A stretch of DNA of 39,528 nt. Source: CAZAJS01 sp964485635. GTDB taxonomy: Bacteria > Pseudomonadota > Gammaproteobacteria > Francisellales > Francisellaceae. Under the pieces are notes generated by a model, which saw nothing but the letters and a program-made list of their open reading frames with translations, did not search any database and had not been told where the DNA came from. Each line of letters begins with the position of its first letter. The first letter of the stretch is position 1. The stretch spans positions 1 to 39,528 of the forward strand of contig CAZAJS010000002.1 in the NCBI GenBank assembly GCA_964485635.1. Direction: 5' to 3'. A program made the position numbers and the translations under genes. This document shows, one piece after another, positions 6,500 through 17,550 of the stretch.

Positions 6500-7480
6500 A
6501 TGAGAAAACGTCATATTACTTGCCTTTTTTTAACTATAATGGGAATTAGTGGGTGTGCAGATCATGCATTTGATTATACACAACACATCAAGCCTTTGTC
6601 TAAACCATTAAAATTACCAGACACTTTGTCAAGAAAACAGATTGCACCAGCTTTAACATTTGATGCTCAAAAAAACTTGCCTAGTGAAGCAGCATTATCT
6701 GAATCGCGAAAGCAAGCCCATGTTGTTTTAAAGCCGCCTCAATATGACCAAAATTATAATCTTGCCTATATTCGTCAAAAGAATTTACAAATTGTGCAAA
6801 CACAGCTTTCAAATGAATCAAAGGGCTTGGTATTAATGGTCAGTGAACCACCACGTGTGACAGGGCATTTAATTATTAATACATTAAAAGACAATATGGA
6901 TTGGCAAGTTGGGTCAAAAGTCCATTTATCAACGATTATTCCTGTCGAATATCAAAAAGAGTCTTACCATCTCATACTGCAGCGGCATTATGACGATTAT
7001 CATACCTTGGTTAAGTTGACAACGACTTCAGGAGGGCAGGTAAAACAAGCTATTACTTCAAAACTATTGAGTGATTTAAATCAGCAATTATCAGGCCAGC
7101 ATCTAAGCAGTGCACACTTAATTCAGTGGTTACCCGGTGTTATTGTCACACAAACGGGAGTTTATTTTGAATTAATCACCACAAATAATCCGTTGCTTAG
7201 AATGTGGGGCAGGCAAGTCAAGGTTTCTCAAACACTGCAACAAGCTGTTGAATCTGCCAATATGATTCAATTAGTAGATCATCAACGGGATGATTTGTGG
7301 CAAATTCAATATCAGGATAAAACATATCAGTTATGGATCCATCAAACTGATCAAACATGGCACGATTTACCAATGTGGCAAATTCATGTGCTTACTCAGC
7401 AAGGGCATTTTGTCTCACAAGCAATGGCAAGAAAGCTTTTAGCACGTATCACTGAATCCATTCCATTATCGAACAAATAA
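6500..7480 (+). CDS. Putative outer-membrane assembly lipoprotein, BamC-like
   Basis: A 326-residue lipoprotein: signal peptide MRKRHITCLFLTIMGISGC with lipobox ISGC and lipidated Cys19. The following segment, KPLSKPLKLPDTLS (about 32-45), and two later globular regions of alpha/beta character (about 105-190 and 215-320) resemble BamC/NlpB, a subunit of the BAM complex that inserts outer-membrane beta-barrel proteins. Identity to E. coli BamC is low and there is no neighbouring dapA, BamC's usual partner gene, so the call rests on architecture. It sits 17 bp after sdaA and 11 bp before nadM. It could otherwise be a lineage-specific lipoprotein. Confidence 0.55.
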   Translation: MRKRHITCLFLTIMGISGCADHAFDYTQHIKPLSKPLKLPDTLSRKQIAPALTFDAQKNLPSEAALSESRKQAHVVLKPPQYDQNYNLAYIRQKNLQIVQTQLSNESKGLVLMVSEPPRVTGHLIINTLKDNMDWQVGSKVHLSTIIPVEYQKESYHLILQRHYDDYHTLVKLTTTSGGQVKQAITSKLLSDLNQQLSGQHLSSAHLIQWLPGVIVTQTGVYFELITTNNPLLRMWGRQVKVSQTLQQAVESANMIQLVDHQRDDLWQIQYQDKTYQLWIHQTDQTWHDLPMWQIHVLTQQGHFVSQAMARKLLARITESIPLSNK

Positions 7481-7491
7481 GTGTTTTAAAC

Positions 7492-8559
7492 ATGAAATTT
7501 CAGTATCATATCGGTGTCTTTATTGGCCGTTTTCAACCCTTTCACAAAGGGCATTTACATAATATTCAAAAGGCTTTAACAATCTGCCAACGTATCGTTA
7601 TTTTAATTGGCTCATCGCAACGAGCCCCGAGTATTCAAAATCCATTTTCATATCAACAGCGGCGTGCAATGATGCAAGCAGATTTAAACAATATTGGCAT
7701 TGACCTTAAACGAATTATTTTAGCGCCATTAACCGATTGGTATTATAATTTAGAAGCATGGCGCGATGAAGTGGCAACAACAGTTCAGGCTTATTGCCAA
7801 CAGGGGGAAACAGTTGCCTTGATTGGGCATAATAAAGATGCCTCGACTTTTTATTTATCACTATTTGATCATTGGTCGTATGTTGCCGTTGATAATTACT
7901 ATCAGCTCAATGCGCGTCAGTGGCGTGATATTTATTTTGGCCAGCAACAGATTGATCCTCATTTTTTAGTCTGCCCAACTGAGGCAGATAGTAGTTATTA
8001 TTGGCTTGAAGATTTTATGCAAACAGACTTATATCAATACCTTCGTCAGGAATATCAAGCAGTTGCTGAGTATAAAGCAGCGTGGCAGTACGCCCCATAT
8101 CCGCCTGTGTTTGTAACACTTGATGCCTGTGTTGTTATCAACCAACATATATTATTGATTCAAAGAAAAAATCAACCAGCAAAACAATTATGGGCACTAC
8201 CAGGAGGTTTCTTAGATCAGGATGAGCGCATACAAAGTGGGATAAAACGTGAATTAAGAGAAGAAACACAGATTGATATATCTGATGATTGGTTAAATAA
8301 AAATCATTGCTTGACCACTGTTTATGACCATCCAGATCGATCGGTGCGAGGCCGAACCATCACCCATGTTTCAGTCTTTCAGGGACAGCTAGAGACTTTG
8401 CCAACTATTAGTCCTTCAGATGATGCAATGTCAGCCCAATGGATTCCTTGTCATGTTATTGTTAATGACATGGCAACACAAATGGCAGAAGATCATTATC
8501 AAATTTTGCGGTGCTTAATCAAGTCAGGACAAATTCAAACAAACACCAGTGATGTGTAA
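7492..8559 (+). CDS. nadM: Bifunctional nicotinamide-nucleotide adenylyltransferase / Nudix hydrolase (NadM-Nudix)
   Basis: A fusion of two NAD-metabolism enzymes. Residues 1-185 form a NadM-type nucleotidyltransferase with GRFQPFHKGH (12-21), which makes NAD from NMN and ATP. Residues ~205-345 are a Nudix domain with a complete box starting at Gly239 (GFLDQDE, then RELREETQI), as in ADP-ribose pyrophosphatases. The same fusion is known from Synechocystis and Francisella, where it supports NAD synthesis or salvage through NMN instead of the usual nicotinate-mononucleotide route. Length is 355 residues. It is separated by 65 bp from glpD, which has its own promoter. Whether this organism depends on the NMN route cannot be judged without its other NAD genes. 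Confidence 0.94.
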   Translation: MKFQYHIGVFIGRFQPFHKGHLHNIQKALTICQRIVILIGSSQRAPSIQNPFSYQQRRAMMQADLNNIGIDLKRIILAPLTDWYYNLEAWRDEVATTVQAYCQQGETVALIGHNKDASTFYLSLFDHWSYVAVDNYYQLNARQWRDIYFGQQQIDPHFLVCPTEADSSYYWLEDFMQTDLYQYLRQEYQAVAEYKAAWQYAPYPPVFVTLDACVVINQHILLIQRKNQPAKQLWALPGGFLDQDERIQSGIKRELREETQIDISDDWLNKNHCLTTVYDHPDRSVRGRTITHVSVFQGQLETLPTISPSDDAMSAQWIPCHVIVNDMATQMAEDHYQILRCLIKSGQIQTNTSDV

Positions 8560-8562
8560 CTT

Positions 8563-8591
8563 TTGCTAATCGCTTTGTTTCGCGCTATACT
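8563..8591 (+). promoter_or_regulatory. Sigma-70 promoter of glpD
   Basis: TTGCTA (8563-8568), 17-bp spacer, TATACT (8586-8591). The predicted start near 8598 leaves a short leader to ATG 8625. Confidence 0.65.
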
Positions 8592-8624
8592 ATGCCCATT
8601 ATTTGAATATCTTTTTTAAGCAAT

Positions 8625-10160
8625 ATGACAAACAAGACAACATTACAAACTGATGTATTAGTGATTGGGGGAGGTATCAATGGGGCTGGAGTTGCAGCAG
8701 ATGCCGCATTAAGAGGCTTATCTGTGACCCTTTGTGAGTCAAATGATTTAGCTTGGGCGACCTCTTCAGCAAGTAGTAAGCTAATTCATGGGGGGCTACG
8801 GTATTTAGAACAGTATGAATTTAAGCTGGTCAAAAAAAGCCTTAAAGAGCGGGAAGTGTTAATTAATAAAGCGCCTCACTTAATCCACCCATTACGCTTT
8901 ATTTTGCCACATGCGAAGCATTTACGCCCCAAATGGATGATTCGATCCGGCATGTTCTTATATGACTTTCTAGCTGGGCGTCAACGGAGTCTACCTAAGT
9001 CGAAAAAGGTCGATTTACGTCAAAGTTTAGAGGGTGAGCCATTAAAGCCTGACTGGAAAGTTGGCTTTAGTTATTATGATTGTCGTGTTGATGATGCTCG
9101 ATTAGTCGTGGCAAATGTACAACAAGCACAACAGCAAGGGGCTCAAATTTTTGTCCCCTATCGTTGTGATGCCATTGAACCGGCATCTAATGAAACATGG
9201 CGTGCTAAACTAGTTCACCGAGATAAGCCAGATCAAGTTAAATGGGTTGAGGCTAAAGCGGTGGTGAATGCCGCTGGGCCTTGGGTTGCTGAATTATTAG
9301 ATCGATGGCAGGGGGCTCAAACAAATGCAAGTGTACGATTAGTCAAAGGTAGCCATATTGTTGTGCCAAAGTTGTATGAGGGAGATCATGCTTATATTTT
9401 GCAAAATTCAGATGGTCGTATTGTCTTTGCATTACCGTATGGCTTCGATGGTCAAGGTATGAATCGTTATACGGCCATTGGGACAACGGATATTGATTAT
9501 CAGGCTGATCCAGTCAATGTCATCATTGATGATGCCGAGAAGCATTACCTGTGTGATTTAATAAGTGATTACTTTAATCAACCAGTGACTCCAGATCAAA
9601 TTATTTCTGACTGGTCAGGTGTGCGTCCATTATATAACGATCACCAAGGCAATGCGGCTGAAATTACACGAGATTACCATATTGATGTGGTTGATGATGG
9701 GACTCGACGTCTTGGGCTGTCGATTTTTGGTGGCAAGTTGACAACCTATCGACAGCTAGCCCAACAAGTTGTTAATCAGCTTGCCCCTTATTTTCCAAAT
9801 ATAGGGCCATGTAAAACAGCTGACACACCCTTGCCAGGGGGGCAAGCAGATAGCTTTGAGTCAATTATCACATTTTTACAACAACAGTATCCGTGGTTAG
9901 ACTCAGGGCATTGTTACCGTCTAGCCAGTGCGTATGGCATGGCCACACCGGCTGTGTTACAATCGGCAACAAGTTATCAGGACCTTGGACAAGATTTTGG
10001 CCATCATTTATATGAAGCTGAAGTCCGTTATTTAGTCGAAAATGAATGGTGTTATGATATTAATGCTTTATTATGGCGCCGTACGAAACATGGTTTACTG
10101 CTAACACAAGTACAGCAAGATGCTTTACAGCAATGGTTTTCACAACATTATCGAAATTGA
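8625..10160 (+). CDS. glpD: Aerobic glycerol-3-phosphate dehydrogenase
   Basis: FAD enzyme at the inner face of the membrane that oxidises sn-glycerol-3-phosphate to dihydroxyacetone phosphate and passes electrons to ubiquinone. Seen: Rossmann FAD motif DVLVIGGGINGAGVAADAA (from residue 10), SSASSKLIHGGLRYLEQYEF and RPLYNDHQ, followed by the C-terminal GlpD domain. At 511 residues it matches E. coli (501). It has its own promoter and is followed after 18 bp by glmU. No glpK or glpF is near, so the substrate may come from phospholipid turnover or from transport encoded elsewhere. Confidence 0.97.
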   Translation: MTNKTTLQTDVLVIGGGINGAGVAADAALRGLSVTLCESNDLAWATSSASSKLIHGGLRYLEQYEFKLVKKSLKEREVLINKAPHLIHPLRFILPHAKHLRPKWMIRSGMFLYDFLAGRQRSLPKSKKVDLRQSLEGEPLKPDWKVGFSYYDCRVDDARLVVANVQQAQQQGAQIFVPYRCDAIEPASNETWRAKLVHRDKPDQVKWVEAKAVVNAAGPWVAELLDRWQGAQTNASVRLVKGSHIVVPKLYEGDHAYILQNSDGRIVFALPYGFDGQGMNRYTAIGTTDIDYQADPVNVIIDDAEKHYLCDLISDYFNQPVTPDQIISDWSGVRPLYNDHQGNAAEITRDYHIDVVDDGTRRLGLSIFGGKLTTYRQLAQQVVNQLAPYFPNIGPCKTADTPLPGGQADSFESIITFLQQQYPWLDSGHCYRLASAYGMATPAVLQSATSYQDLGQDFGHHLYEAEVRYLVENEWCYDINALLWRRTKHGLLLTQVQQDALQQWFSQHYRN

Positions 10161-10178
10161 TTTAAAAGGAATAAGGTT

Positions 10179-11579
10179 ATGGGGTTATCTGTCATTATTT
10201 TAGCAGCAGGCAAAGGCTCGAGAATGTACTCAGAGCGGCCAAAAGTGTTGCAAACATTAGCAGGCAAGTCATTGATCCGGCATGTGATTGAAAGTGTCCA
10301 GCATTTAACATTAGACCAATTACTTGTCGTGTATGGCCATCAAGGCAACCGTTTACAGCAATCTTTAACCGATGTGCCAATTACTTGGGTGGAACAATCT
10401 GAACAACTAGGAACGGGCCATGCGGTGGCACAAGCCTTGCCTTATATTCCAGATGATCATCAAGTATTAGTATTGTATGGAGATGTGCCACTGATCAATC
10501 ATGAGACACTAGCTCATTTAGTCCATATTTGCGGTCCAGAAGCGTTAGGCGTGTTAACAACAACCGTTGATAACCCGTCAGGATTGGGGCGTATTTTGCG
10601 CAATCGCTTTGGTGAAGTAGAAGCGATTGTCGAGGAAAAAGATGCAACTGATTTACAAAAACAAATCAATGAAATTAATACAGGGATTTGTTGTGCCCCA
10701 GCCGATAAGTTAAAACAGTGGTTACCACAACTCAGTAATCGAAATCAACAGCACGAATATTATTTAACAGATATTGTTGAATTAGCTGGTGCGGATGCAA
10801 CCTCGATTAAGGTAACACAACCCATTGATAATTTAGAAATCATGGGGGTTAATACCCGAAGTCAATTAGCCAAGCTAGAACGCCAATGGCAACTGTCAGT
10901 TGCAGAAAGAATCATGGATCAAGGTGTTAGCCTTGCTGATCCGGCTAGATTTGATGTCAGAGGTCAGGCCACAATCGGTTATGATACGTGGATTGATGTC
11001 AACGTATTATTGCGAGGGAACGTCACTATTGGCAAAAATTGTGTTATTGGTGCAAATGTGATACTGAAAGACTGTGTCATTGGTGACGGTGTGAAAGTTA
11101 AACCTTATAGTATTATTGACGGTAGTCAAGTGGACTCATCCGCAGTGATTGGGCCATATGCAAGGATCAGGCCTGAAAGTCATATTTATGAAAATGCGGC
11201 TGTGGGTAATTTTGTGGAAGTGAAAAAATCAACATTAGGCCCAATGACAAAAGCAAATCATTTAAGTTATATTGGAGATGCATCCATCGAGGCAGGGGTT
11301 AATATTGGCGCAGGTGTCATTACGTGTAATTATGATGGGGCGAATAAACATACCACCACGATTGAGGCAGATGCTTTTATTGGGTCGAATAGTGCATTAG
11401 TCGCGCCATTGACCATTGGGACTGGTGCTACGGTTGGCGCAGGCTCAACGGTCAGTCGAGATGTTAAAGCACATGAATTAGTCATCACACGGGTACGTCA
11501 GCGGCATGTGGATAATTGGCAACGACCACAAAAAAAACAGAATGCATCGACAGATCCACATGACAAGGAGGAAGGCTAA
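10179..11579 (+). CDS. glmU: Bifunctional N-acetylglucosamine-1-phosphate uridyltransferase / glucosamine-1-phosphate acetyltransferase
   Basis: Performs the last two steps to UDP-GlcNAc, precursor of peptidoglycan and lipid A. The N-terminal pyrophosphorylase domain carries LAAGKGSRM (8-16) and RPKVLQ; from about residue 250 the left-handed beta-helix of hexapeptide repeats follows, with YIGDASIEAGVNIGAG and CNYDG of the acetyltransferase active site. Length is 466 residues (E. coli 456). The last base of its TAA is the first base of the glmS ATG (TAATG), and a strong AAGGAGG lies inside its 3' end, so glmU and glmS are translationally coupled as in enterobacteria. Confidence 0.98.
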   Translation: MGLSVIILAAGKGSRMYSERPKVLQTLAGKSLIRHVIESVQHLTLDQLLVVYGHQGNRLQQSLTDVPITWVEQSEQLGTGHAVAQALPYIPDDHQVLVLYGDVPLINHETLAHLVHICGPEALGVLTTTVDNPSGLGRILRNRFGEVEAIVEEKDATDLQKQINEINTGICCAPADKLKQWLPQLSNRNQQHEYYLTDIVELAGADATSIKVTQPIDNLEIMGVNTRSQLAKLERQWQLSVAERIMDQGVSLADPARFDVRGQATIGYDTWIDVNVLLRGNVTIGKNCVIGANVILKDCVIGDGVKVKPYSIIDGSQVDSSAVIGPYARIRPESHIYENAAVGNFVEVKKSTLGPMTKANHLSYIGDASIEAGVNIGAGVITCNYDGANKHTTTIEADAFIGSNSALVAPLTIGTGATVGAGSTVSRDVKAHELVITRVRQRHVDNWQRPQKKQNASTDPHDKEEG

Positions 11580-13408
11580 TGTGTGGCATTGTTGGATCAA
11601 CAGCGCAAAATAATATTGTCCAGACAGTATTAGAAGGGTTAAAACGCTTAGAATACCGTGGTTATGATTCAGCTGGCATTGCTTGGCAAATGCCAGATGG
11701 GAGTACTTCTATTAAAAAACTAGCCAATCGCGTTGCTAGTCTTCAGGCCCAATGTGATCAAGCAAATGCAACAACAGCAATTGCGCATACCCGGTGGGCT
11801 ACCCATGGACAGCCCAATCAACAGAATGCCCATCCGCATCAAGCCGGAAAAGTGACATTAGTTCATAATGGCATTATTGAAAATGATAAACAATTAAAAT
11901 CACAATTACCCGATCAAGGTCAGTCTTGTCTTTCTGAAACTGATAGTGAAATTATTGCACAATTGATCAATACCCAATGGGATCAGACACAATCTTTTGT
12001 GGCAAATGTGCAACATGTCGTCAGCCAGTTGAAAGGGGCCTATGGTTTAGTGATTATGCATCAAGATTTTCCGAATGAGCTTGTTGCTGTTAAATCAGGG
12101 TCACCATTAGTCATTGGTTATGGGGAACAAGCGCATTATGTTGCGTCAGATAGTTTGTCACTGCAGTCTGTCACAAAACAATTTTCTTTTTTACAGGAAA
12201 ATGACATTGTGCATATGACACCTGAGATGGTCACGATTTATAACGCGAATACCCTTGTGAAACGTCAGATTGATACGATTGAGCAAAAAGACCAGGCCAT
12301 TGATAAAAATGGGTATCAACACTTTATGCTAAAAGAAATTTATCAGCAGCCAATAGCGATTTCAGAAACAATCAAAGGTGTCATTGCGCACGATGGTAGT
12401 ATTAATTTAGGCCGGTTTGGCTCACAAGCTGACAAGCTTTTTGCTCAAATTAAACATGTTAAGATTATTGCTTGTGGTACGAGTTATCATGCTGGGTTAG
12501 TGGCTCGTTATTGGTTAGAAGCCTATGCGCAAGTCAGTTGTGATGTTGAAATTGCCAGTGAAAATCGCTATCGTCAACAAGTCGTGCCAACGAATACATT
12601 ATTAGTTGCTATTTCTCAGTCAGGAGAAACAGCAGACACACTTGCGGCATTAAAACAGGCAAAAGATAATGGGTACCTTGCGACGTTAGGTATTTGTAAT
12701 GTCGCCAATAGTGCCATGGCGCAATTAGTTGATATGATTTTTATGACGCAGGCTGGTATTGAGATTGGCGTGGCCTCGACAAAAGCTTTTACCACACAAT
12801 TAGCCTCATTATTGTTGCTGACTTGTGGCATTGCCCAAGCTAAACAGGTTCAATCAATACGACAAATTCATGCCATAACAACGGCATTACAACAAGTCCC
12901 GGCAGCTATGGACGCATTATTAGAGCATACAGACCCTATCCAAACCATGGCCCAAACTATTACACCTTTTGCACATACCTTGTTTTTAGGGCGTTCAAGT
13001 CAATACCCAATTGCTTTAGAAGGGGCTTTAAAGTTAAAAGAAATTTCATACATTCATGCGGAAGGCTATCCGGCAGGTGAATTGAAACATGGTCCGTTAG
13101 CATTAATTGATACCACGGTGCCAACAATTGCAACTATTGCTAATGATGCATTAGTCGATAAAGTCTTATCGAATTTAAAAGAGGTGCAAGCTCGACAGGG
13201 AGCAGTGTATTTGATTATTGATCAAACGTTAAAGGATCAGATAACACTCACTCCGGAGCAGTGTATCGTGATTGATACCATCGATTCAAGTGTCAGCCCG
13301 ATTATGACAACCGTCCCATTACAGTTATTAAGCTATTATGTCGCAGTGAACAAAGGTACCGATATTGATAAACCTCGAAATTTAGCAAAAAGTGTCACTG
13401 TTGAGTGA
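11579..13408 (+). CDS. glmS: Glutamine-fructose-6-phosphate aminotransferase (isomerising)
   Basis: Makes glucosamine-6-phosphate from fructose-6-phosphate and glutamine. Seen: N-terminal MCGIVGS with the catalytic Cys exposed after Met removal, the glutaminase loop HTRWATHG, two SIS sugar-isomerase domains (CGTSYHAG and SSQYPIALEGALKLKEISY) and the C-terminal DKPRNLAKSVTVE. At 609 residues it equals the E. coli length. No glmS ribozyme is possible here because the start overlaps glmU. RapZ, the glmS regulator of enterobacteria, is encoded in this window but with altered key residues, and no GlmZ target element was identified. Confidence 0.98.
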   Translation: MCGIVGSTAQNNIVQTVLEGLKRLEYRGYDSAGIAWQMPDGSTSIKKLANRVASLQAQCDQANATTAIAHTRWATHGQPNQQNAHPHQAGKVTLVHNGIIENDKQLKSQLPDQGQSCLSETDSEIIAQLINTQWDQTQSFVANVQHVVSQLKGAYGLVIMHQDFPNELVAVKSGSPLVIGYGEQAHYVASDSLSLQSVTKQFSFLQENDIVHMTPEMVTIYNANTLVKRQIDTIEQKDQAIDKNGYQHFMLKEIYQQPIAISETIKGVIAHDGSINLGRFGSQADKLFAQIKHVKIIACGTSYHAGLVARYWLEAYAQVSCDVEIASENRYRQQVVPTNTLLVAISQSGETADTLAALKQAKDNGYLATLGICNVANSAMAQLVDMIFMTQAGIEIGVASTKAFTTQLASLLLLTCGIAQAKQVQSIRQIHAITTALQQVPAAMDALLEHTDPIQTMAQTITPFAHTLFLGRSSQYPIALEGALKLKEISYIHAEGYPAGELKHGPLALIDTTVPTIATIANDALVDKVLSNLKEVQARQGAVYLIIDQTLKDQITLTPEQCIVIDTIDSSVSPIMTTVPLQLLSYYVAVNKGTDIDKPRNLAKSVTVE

Positions 13409-13442
13409 TATCATTTAATTTATATCAATAAGGGTTGCCACA

Positions 13443-14744
13443 ATGAGTCATATGACCAATCAATCAAACCAACGCTTTGATCCAAAGAGGGTCAGTGCTT
13501 ATGGCGTTTTTATTTTTTTAATTGTTAGCTTATTTTTTATTTATGAATTTTTTCTAAGAACATCGTTAGATGCCTTAGAAGGCATGCCGCATGATTTATT
13601 TGTCAAAATGCTTGATATCACCCCGATGCAATTAAGTTTAGTTGGCGCGGCATATGCGATTACTTATTCTGTTATGCAAATTCCCGTTGGGGTCATTGTT
13701 GATCGGTATGGCGTTCGAAAAGTTGGCACATTAGCCTTAATAGGTTGTGTCATTGGTGTGGTGGTATTTAGCCTGGCACAAGGCTTTTATTCAGCCTTTA
13801 TCGGTCGCTTAATGATTGGGTTTGGTTCGGCATTTGCCTTTGTTTTATTATTGAAGGTAGCAATGGATTGGTTCCCACAACGTGTGCTTGGTCTCGCCTT
13901 AGGTATGACACAAATTTTAGGGATGCTTGGCCCCTTATTATCAGATGTCCCATTAAGCGCATCACTTAAAGCTGTGGATTACCAGTGGCGTTTGATTTTT
14001 TATGTTATTGCCGCTGTTGGGGTTATTTTATCAATTGTTTTTTTTATTTTTGTCAAAGATCGGTATGCACCAGATCGTCAGTCAACTTGGAAGCAAGTAG
14101 GCTGTAAAATAGTTTCCTTATTTAAGTATAAGCAGTTATTAGCCATTGCCATGTTTGCTTTTTTTATCTATCCAGCAGCAGAACTATTTGGTTCATTATA
14201 TGGATCTAGTTATTTAGAAACGCGTGGCATCACATCAGTTAATGCAAGTGGTGTCATTATGTTTATTTGGCTCGGTATGGGGATTGGTAGTCCAATCATT
14301 GGATTGGCTTCAGATTATATTAAGCGCCGAAAACCGCTTTTGTATTTTAGCGCAATATTAGGCATTGCCGCTTCAATTTTAATTATTTATGGCCCAACAT
14401 TTAGCACAGGCATTTATGATTTATTATTTTTTTGTTTTGGTTTTGCAACAGGTGCGCAGGCTTTTTCATTTGCTTTGGTTGTTGAAAATATTCCAGCAAA
14501 ATTAGAAGCTACCGCTGTTGGTTTTAATAATATGTGTGTATTAGCTGGAACAGCAATTATCCAGATGTGTGGTGGTATGATATTATCTTTATTAGGCGGA
14601 AAAAATGGGAATCAGCTCATACATTATCAAATCATGCTTGGCCTAAGCGTGTTATTTTTTATGGTCGCTTTTATTGCTGCTGTGTGTTTTGTCAAAGAGA
14701 CTTATTGTCAACGTCGATTTGACAAAGTTATGTATGCTGATTAA
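13443..14744 (+). CDS. MFS transporter, substrate unknown
   Basis: A 433-residue 12-helix major facilitator. Seen: a first helix with FIYEFFLRT, the MFS loop 2-3 motif A-like QIPVGVIVDRYGVRKVG (about 80-96), GRLMIGFGSAFAF in helix 4 and the repeated loop in the C-half (SDYIKRRKPLLYF). This YEF/QIPVG-type subgroup is common in Legionella, Coxiella and related intracellular bacteria, where relatives import amino acids or nucleosides from the vacuole; that substrate assignment is inference from the family. It lies 34 bp after glmS with no obvious promoter or terminator between, so it may be co-transcribed. Confidence 0.85.
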   Translation: MSHMTNQSNQRFDPKRVSAYGVFIFLIVSLFFIYEFFLRTSLDALEGMPHDLFVKMLDITPMQLSLVGAAYAITYSVMQIPVGVIVDRYGVRKVGTLALIGCVIGVVVFSLAQGFYSAFIGRLMIGFGSAFAFVLLLKVAMDWFPQRVLGLALGMTQILGMLGPLLSDVPLSASLKAVDYQWRLIFYVIAAVGVILSIVFFIFVKDRYAPDRQSTWKQVGCKIVSLFKYKQLLAIAMFAFFIYPAAELFGSLYGSSYLETRGITSVNASGVIMFIWLGMGIGSPIIGLASDYIKRRKPLLYFSAILGIAASILIIYGPTFSTGIYDLLFFCFGFATGAQAFSFALVVENIPAKLEATAVGFNNMCVLAGTAIIQMCGGMILSLLGGKNGNQLIHYQIMLGLSVLFFMVAFIAAVCFVKETYCQRRFDKVMYAD

Positions 14745-14764
14745 CGATCTAGGCTCGCATGTTA

Positions 14765-14793
14765 TTTGTTAAGCTGGATAAATGCGCTATACT
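14765..14793 (+). promoter_or_regulatory. Probable sigma-70 promoter of the AzgA-type permease
   Basis: TTTGTT (14765-14770), 17-bp spacer, TATACT (14788-14793). The -35 is weak, the -10 strong; spacing and position (about 26 nt of leader) fit. Confidence 0.5.
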
Positions 14794-14824
14794 ACCATTT
14801 ATCGTCGTTGAAGGTATTTTGTAA

Positions 14825-16132
14825 ATGGCACTTGGCATGCTGAAAAACAGTCAGAGTAATTTAAAGACTGAAATTATTGCAGGTGTGACAACTTTTCTTG
14901 CCATGATTTATAGTCTAGCTGTCAATGCTGATATTTTATCAAAAACAGGTATGCCTGCTAGTGGAATTGTAACAAGCACCGTTGTTATTTCCGTATTTGC
15001 GTGTTTAGCAATGGGGTTATATGCTAACAATCCTTATGCATTAGCCCCATCAATGGGGATGAATGTTTTTTTTAGTTATACTGTTGTTATGGCTGAGGGT
15101 GTTGCTTGGCCAACAGCATTAGGTGCTGTATTTTGGTCAGGAGTTATTTTCACAATTTTAGCACTCTTTAATATTCGGTCCAAAATTTTACGAAGTATTC
15201 CAGTCGCCGTGAAACATGGTATTGGCGCTGGGATTGGATTATTTATTGCATTAGTCGGCTTTCATAATGCGGGATTTATTGAACAATCACCCGATGGTCT
15301 TTTAGAAATTGCGTCAATGTCTCCGAGTAATGCGATTTTTTTATTTTGTTTGAGTGTTTTAATTGTGCTTTTTGTTTGGCGAGTGCGGGCAGCTATTTTG
15401 CTCATGTTGGTAGTAGGTTGTTTGTTGGCATATCCTTTTGGTCGCTGGTGGGGCCAGACACTTATTCTACATGTTCCGTCCCACTGGGTGATGACTCCTG
15501 ATTTTGCTTTATTTGGAGCAATTGACTGGATTGGTAGCCTTAAAGTAGCGATATGGCCAACGATTTTAACATTTCTTTTTATCAATATTTTCGATAGCAC
15601 TGGAACGTTAGTGGGGCTATCACAACAGATGAATTGGCTTGATCATCAAGGGCAACCAATTCGAATGAAGGCTTCACTGCTCGTTGACTCCATTTCTTCA
15701 GGGTTGTCTGGCCTTGTTGGCTCGAGTCCAACTGGTATCTACGTTGAGTCTGCTACAGGCATTGCTGTTGGAGGACGAACAGGGGTTGTAGCCATTGTCG
15801 TGGCTTTATTATTTTCACCATTTTTATTTTTATCACCTGTTGTCGTTATGATTCCTAGTTTTGTCGTAGCACCGGCTTTAGTCATTGTCGGTGCAATGAT
15901 GATGCGCTCGGTGGAATTTATTGATTGGCAAGATTATGCTCAATCAATCCCTGCTTTTCTAACCATTATTTTAATGCCTTTAACCTTATCAATTGCTACT
16001 GGAATTATATGGGGGATGGTGGCTTGGTTGTTAATTGCATTGGTTACTGATTGGAGATCTATTAATTTAACAGCCTTGGCCATTGGGCTATGCTGTTTAG
16101 TTATGTTATTAACTGAAATGGGGGTTAGTTGA
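14825..16132 (+). CDS. NCS2-family purine permease, AzgA type
   Basis: A 435-residue proton symporter with about 12-14 helices. Diagnostic family features seen: TEIIAGVTTFLAMIYSLAVN near the N-terminus, YALAPSMGMNVFFSYTVVM (helix 3 substrate loop), AVFWSGVIF, the HGIGAGIGLFIALVGFHNAGF stretch, FINIFDSTGTLVG and GSSPTGIYVESATGIA(V)GGRTG. Characterised relatives (E. coli AdeP/GhxP, Aspergillus AzgA) carry adenine, guanine or hypoxanthine; which base is used here is not evident. It has its own promoter and is followed after 4 bp by the MHS transporter, so the two are probably one unit. Confidence 0.92.
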   Translation: MALGMLKNSQSNLKTEIIAGVTTFLAMIYSLAVNADILSKTGMPASGIVTSTVVISVFACLAMGLYANNPYALAPSMGMNVFFSYTVVMAEGVAWPTALGAVFWSGVIFTILALFNIRSKILRSIPVAVKHGIGAGIGLFIALVGFHNAGFIEQSPDGLLEIASMSPSNAIFLFCLSVLIVLFVWRVRAAILLMLVVGCLLAYPFGRWWGQTLILHVPSHWVMTPDFALFGAIDWIGSLKVAIWPTILTFLFINIFDSTGTLVGLSQQMNWLDHQGQPIRMKASLLVDSISSGLSGLVGSSPTGIYVESATGIAVGGRTGVVAIVVALLFSPFLFLSPVVVMIPSFVVAPALVIVGAMMMRSVEFIDWQDYAQSIPAFLTIILMPLTLSIATGIIWGMVAWLLIALVTDWRSINLTALAIGLCCLVMLLTEMGVS

Positions 16133-16136
16133 ACTA

Positions 16137-17432
<1,296 letters not shown>

Positions 17433-17451
17433 AATAGAATTTCAAATCATT

Positions 17452-17480
17452 ATTATAAAGAAAAACCGGTCAAGGGCCAA
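17452..17480 (-). promoter_or_regulatory. Sigma-70 promoter of the tRNA gene
   Basis: On the minus strand: TTGGCC (17480-17475), 17-bp spacer, TATAAT (17457-17452). Transcription would begin about 10-15 bp before the mature tRNA 5' end. Confidence 0.65.
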
Positions 17481-17550
17481 GCCTTTTGCTGCATTTTTTT
17501 CATCGGCATTGACAATGCATTGAGCAAACAATGAAAAAATGAATGAAAAC

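Noticed and set aside
11540..11600. glmS ribozyme or other leader element
   Set aside because: glmS begins one base before the end of glmU, leaving no room for a leader.
15262..15600. 112-codon antisense frame within the purine permease gene
   Set aside because: Shadow of a hydrophobic gene; no start signal or recognisable domain.
17452..17473. TTGACC as the -35 of the tRNA promoter
   Set aside because: It is only 10 bp from TATAAT; TTGGCC at 17480-17475 gives the proper 17 bp.
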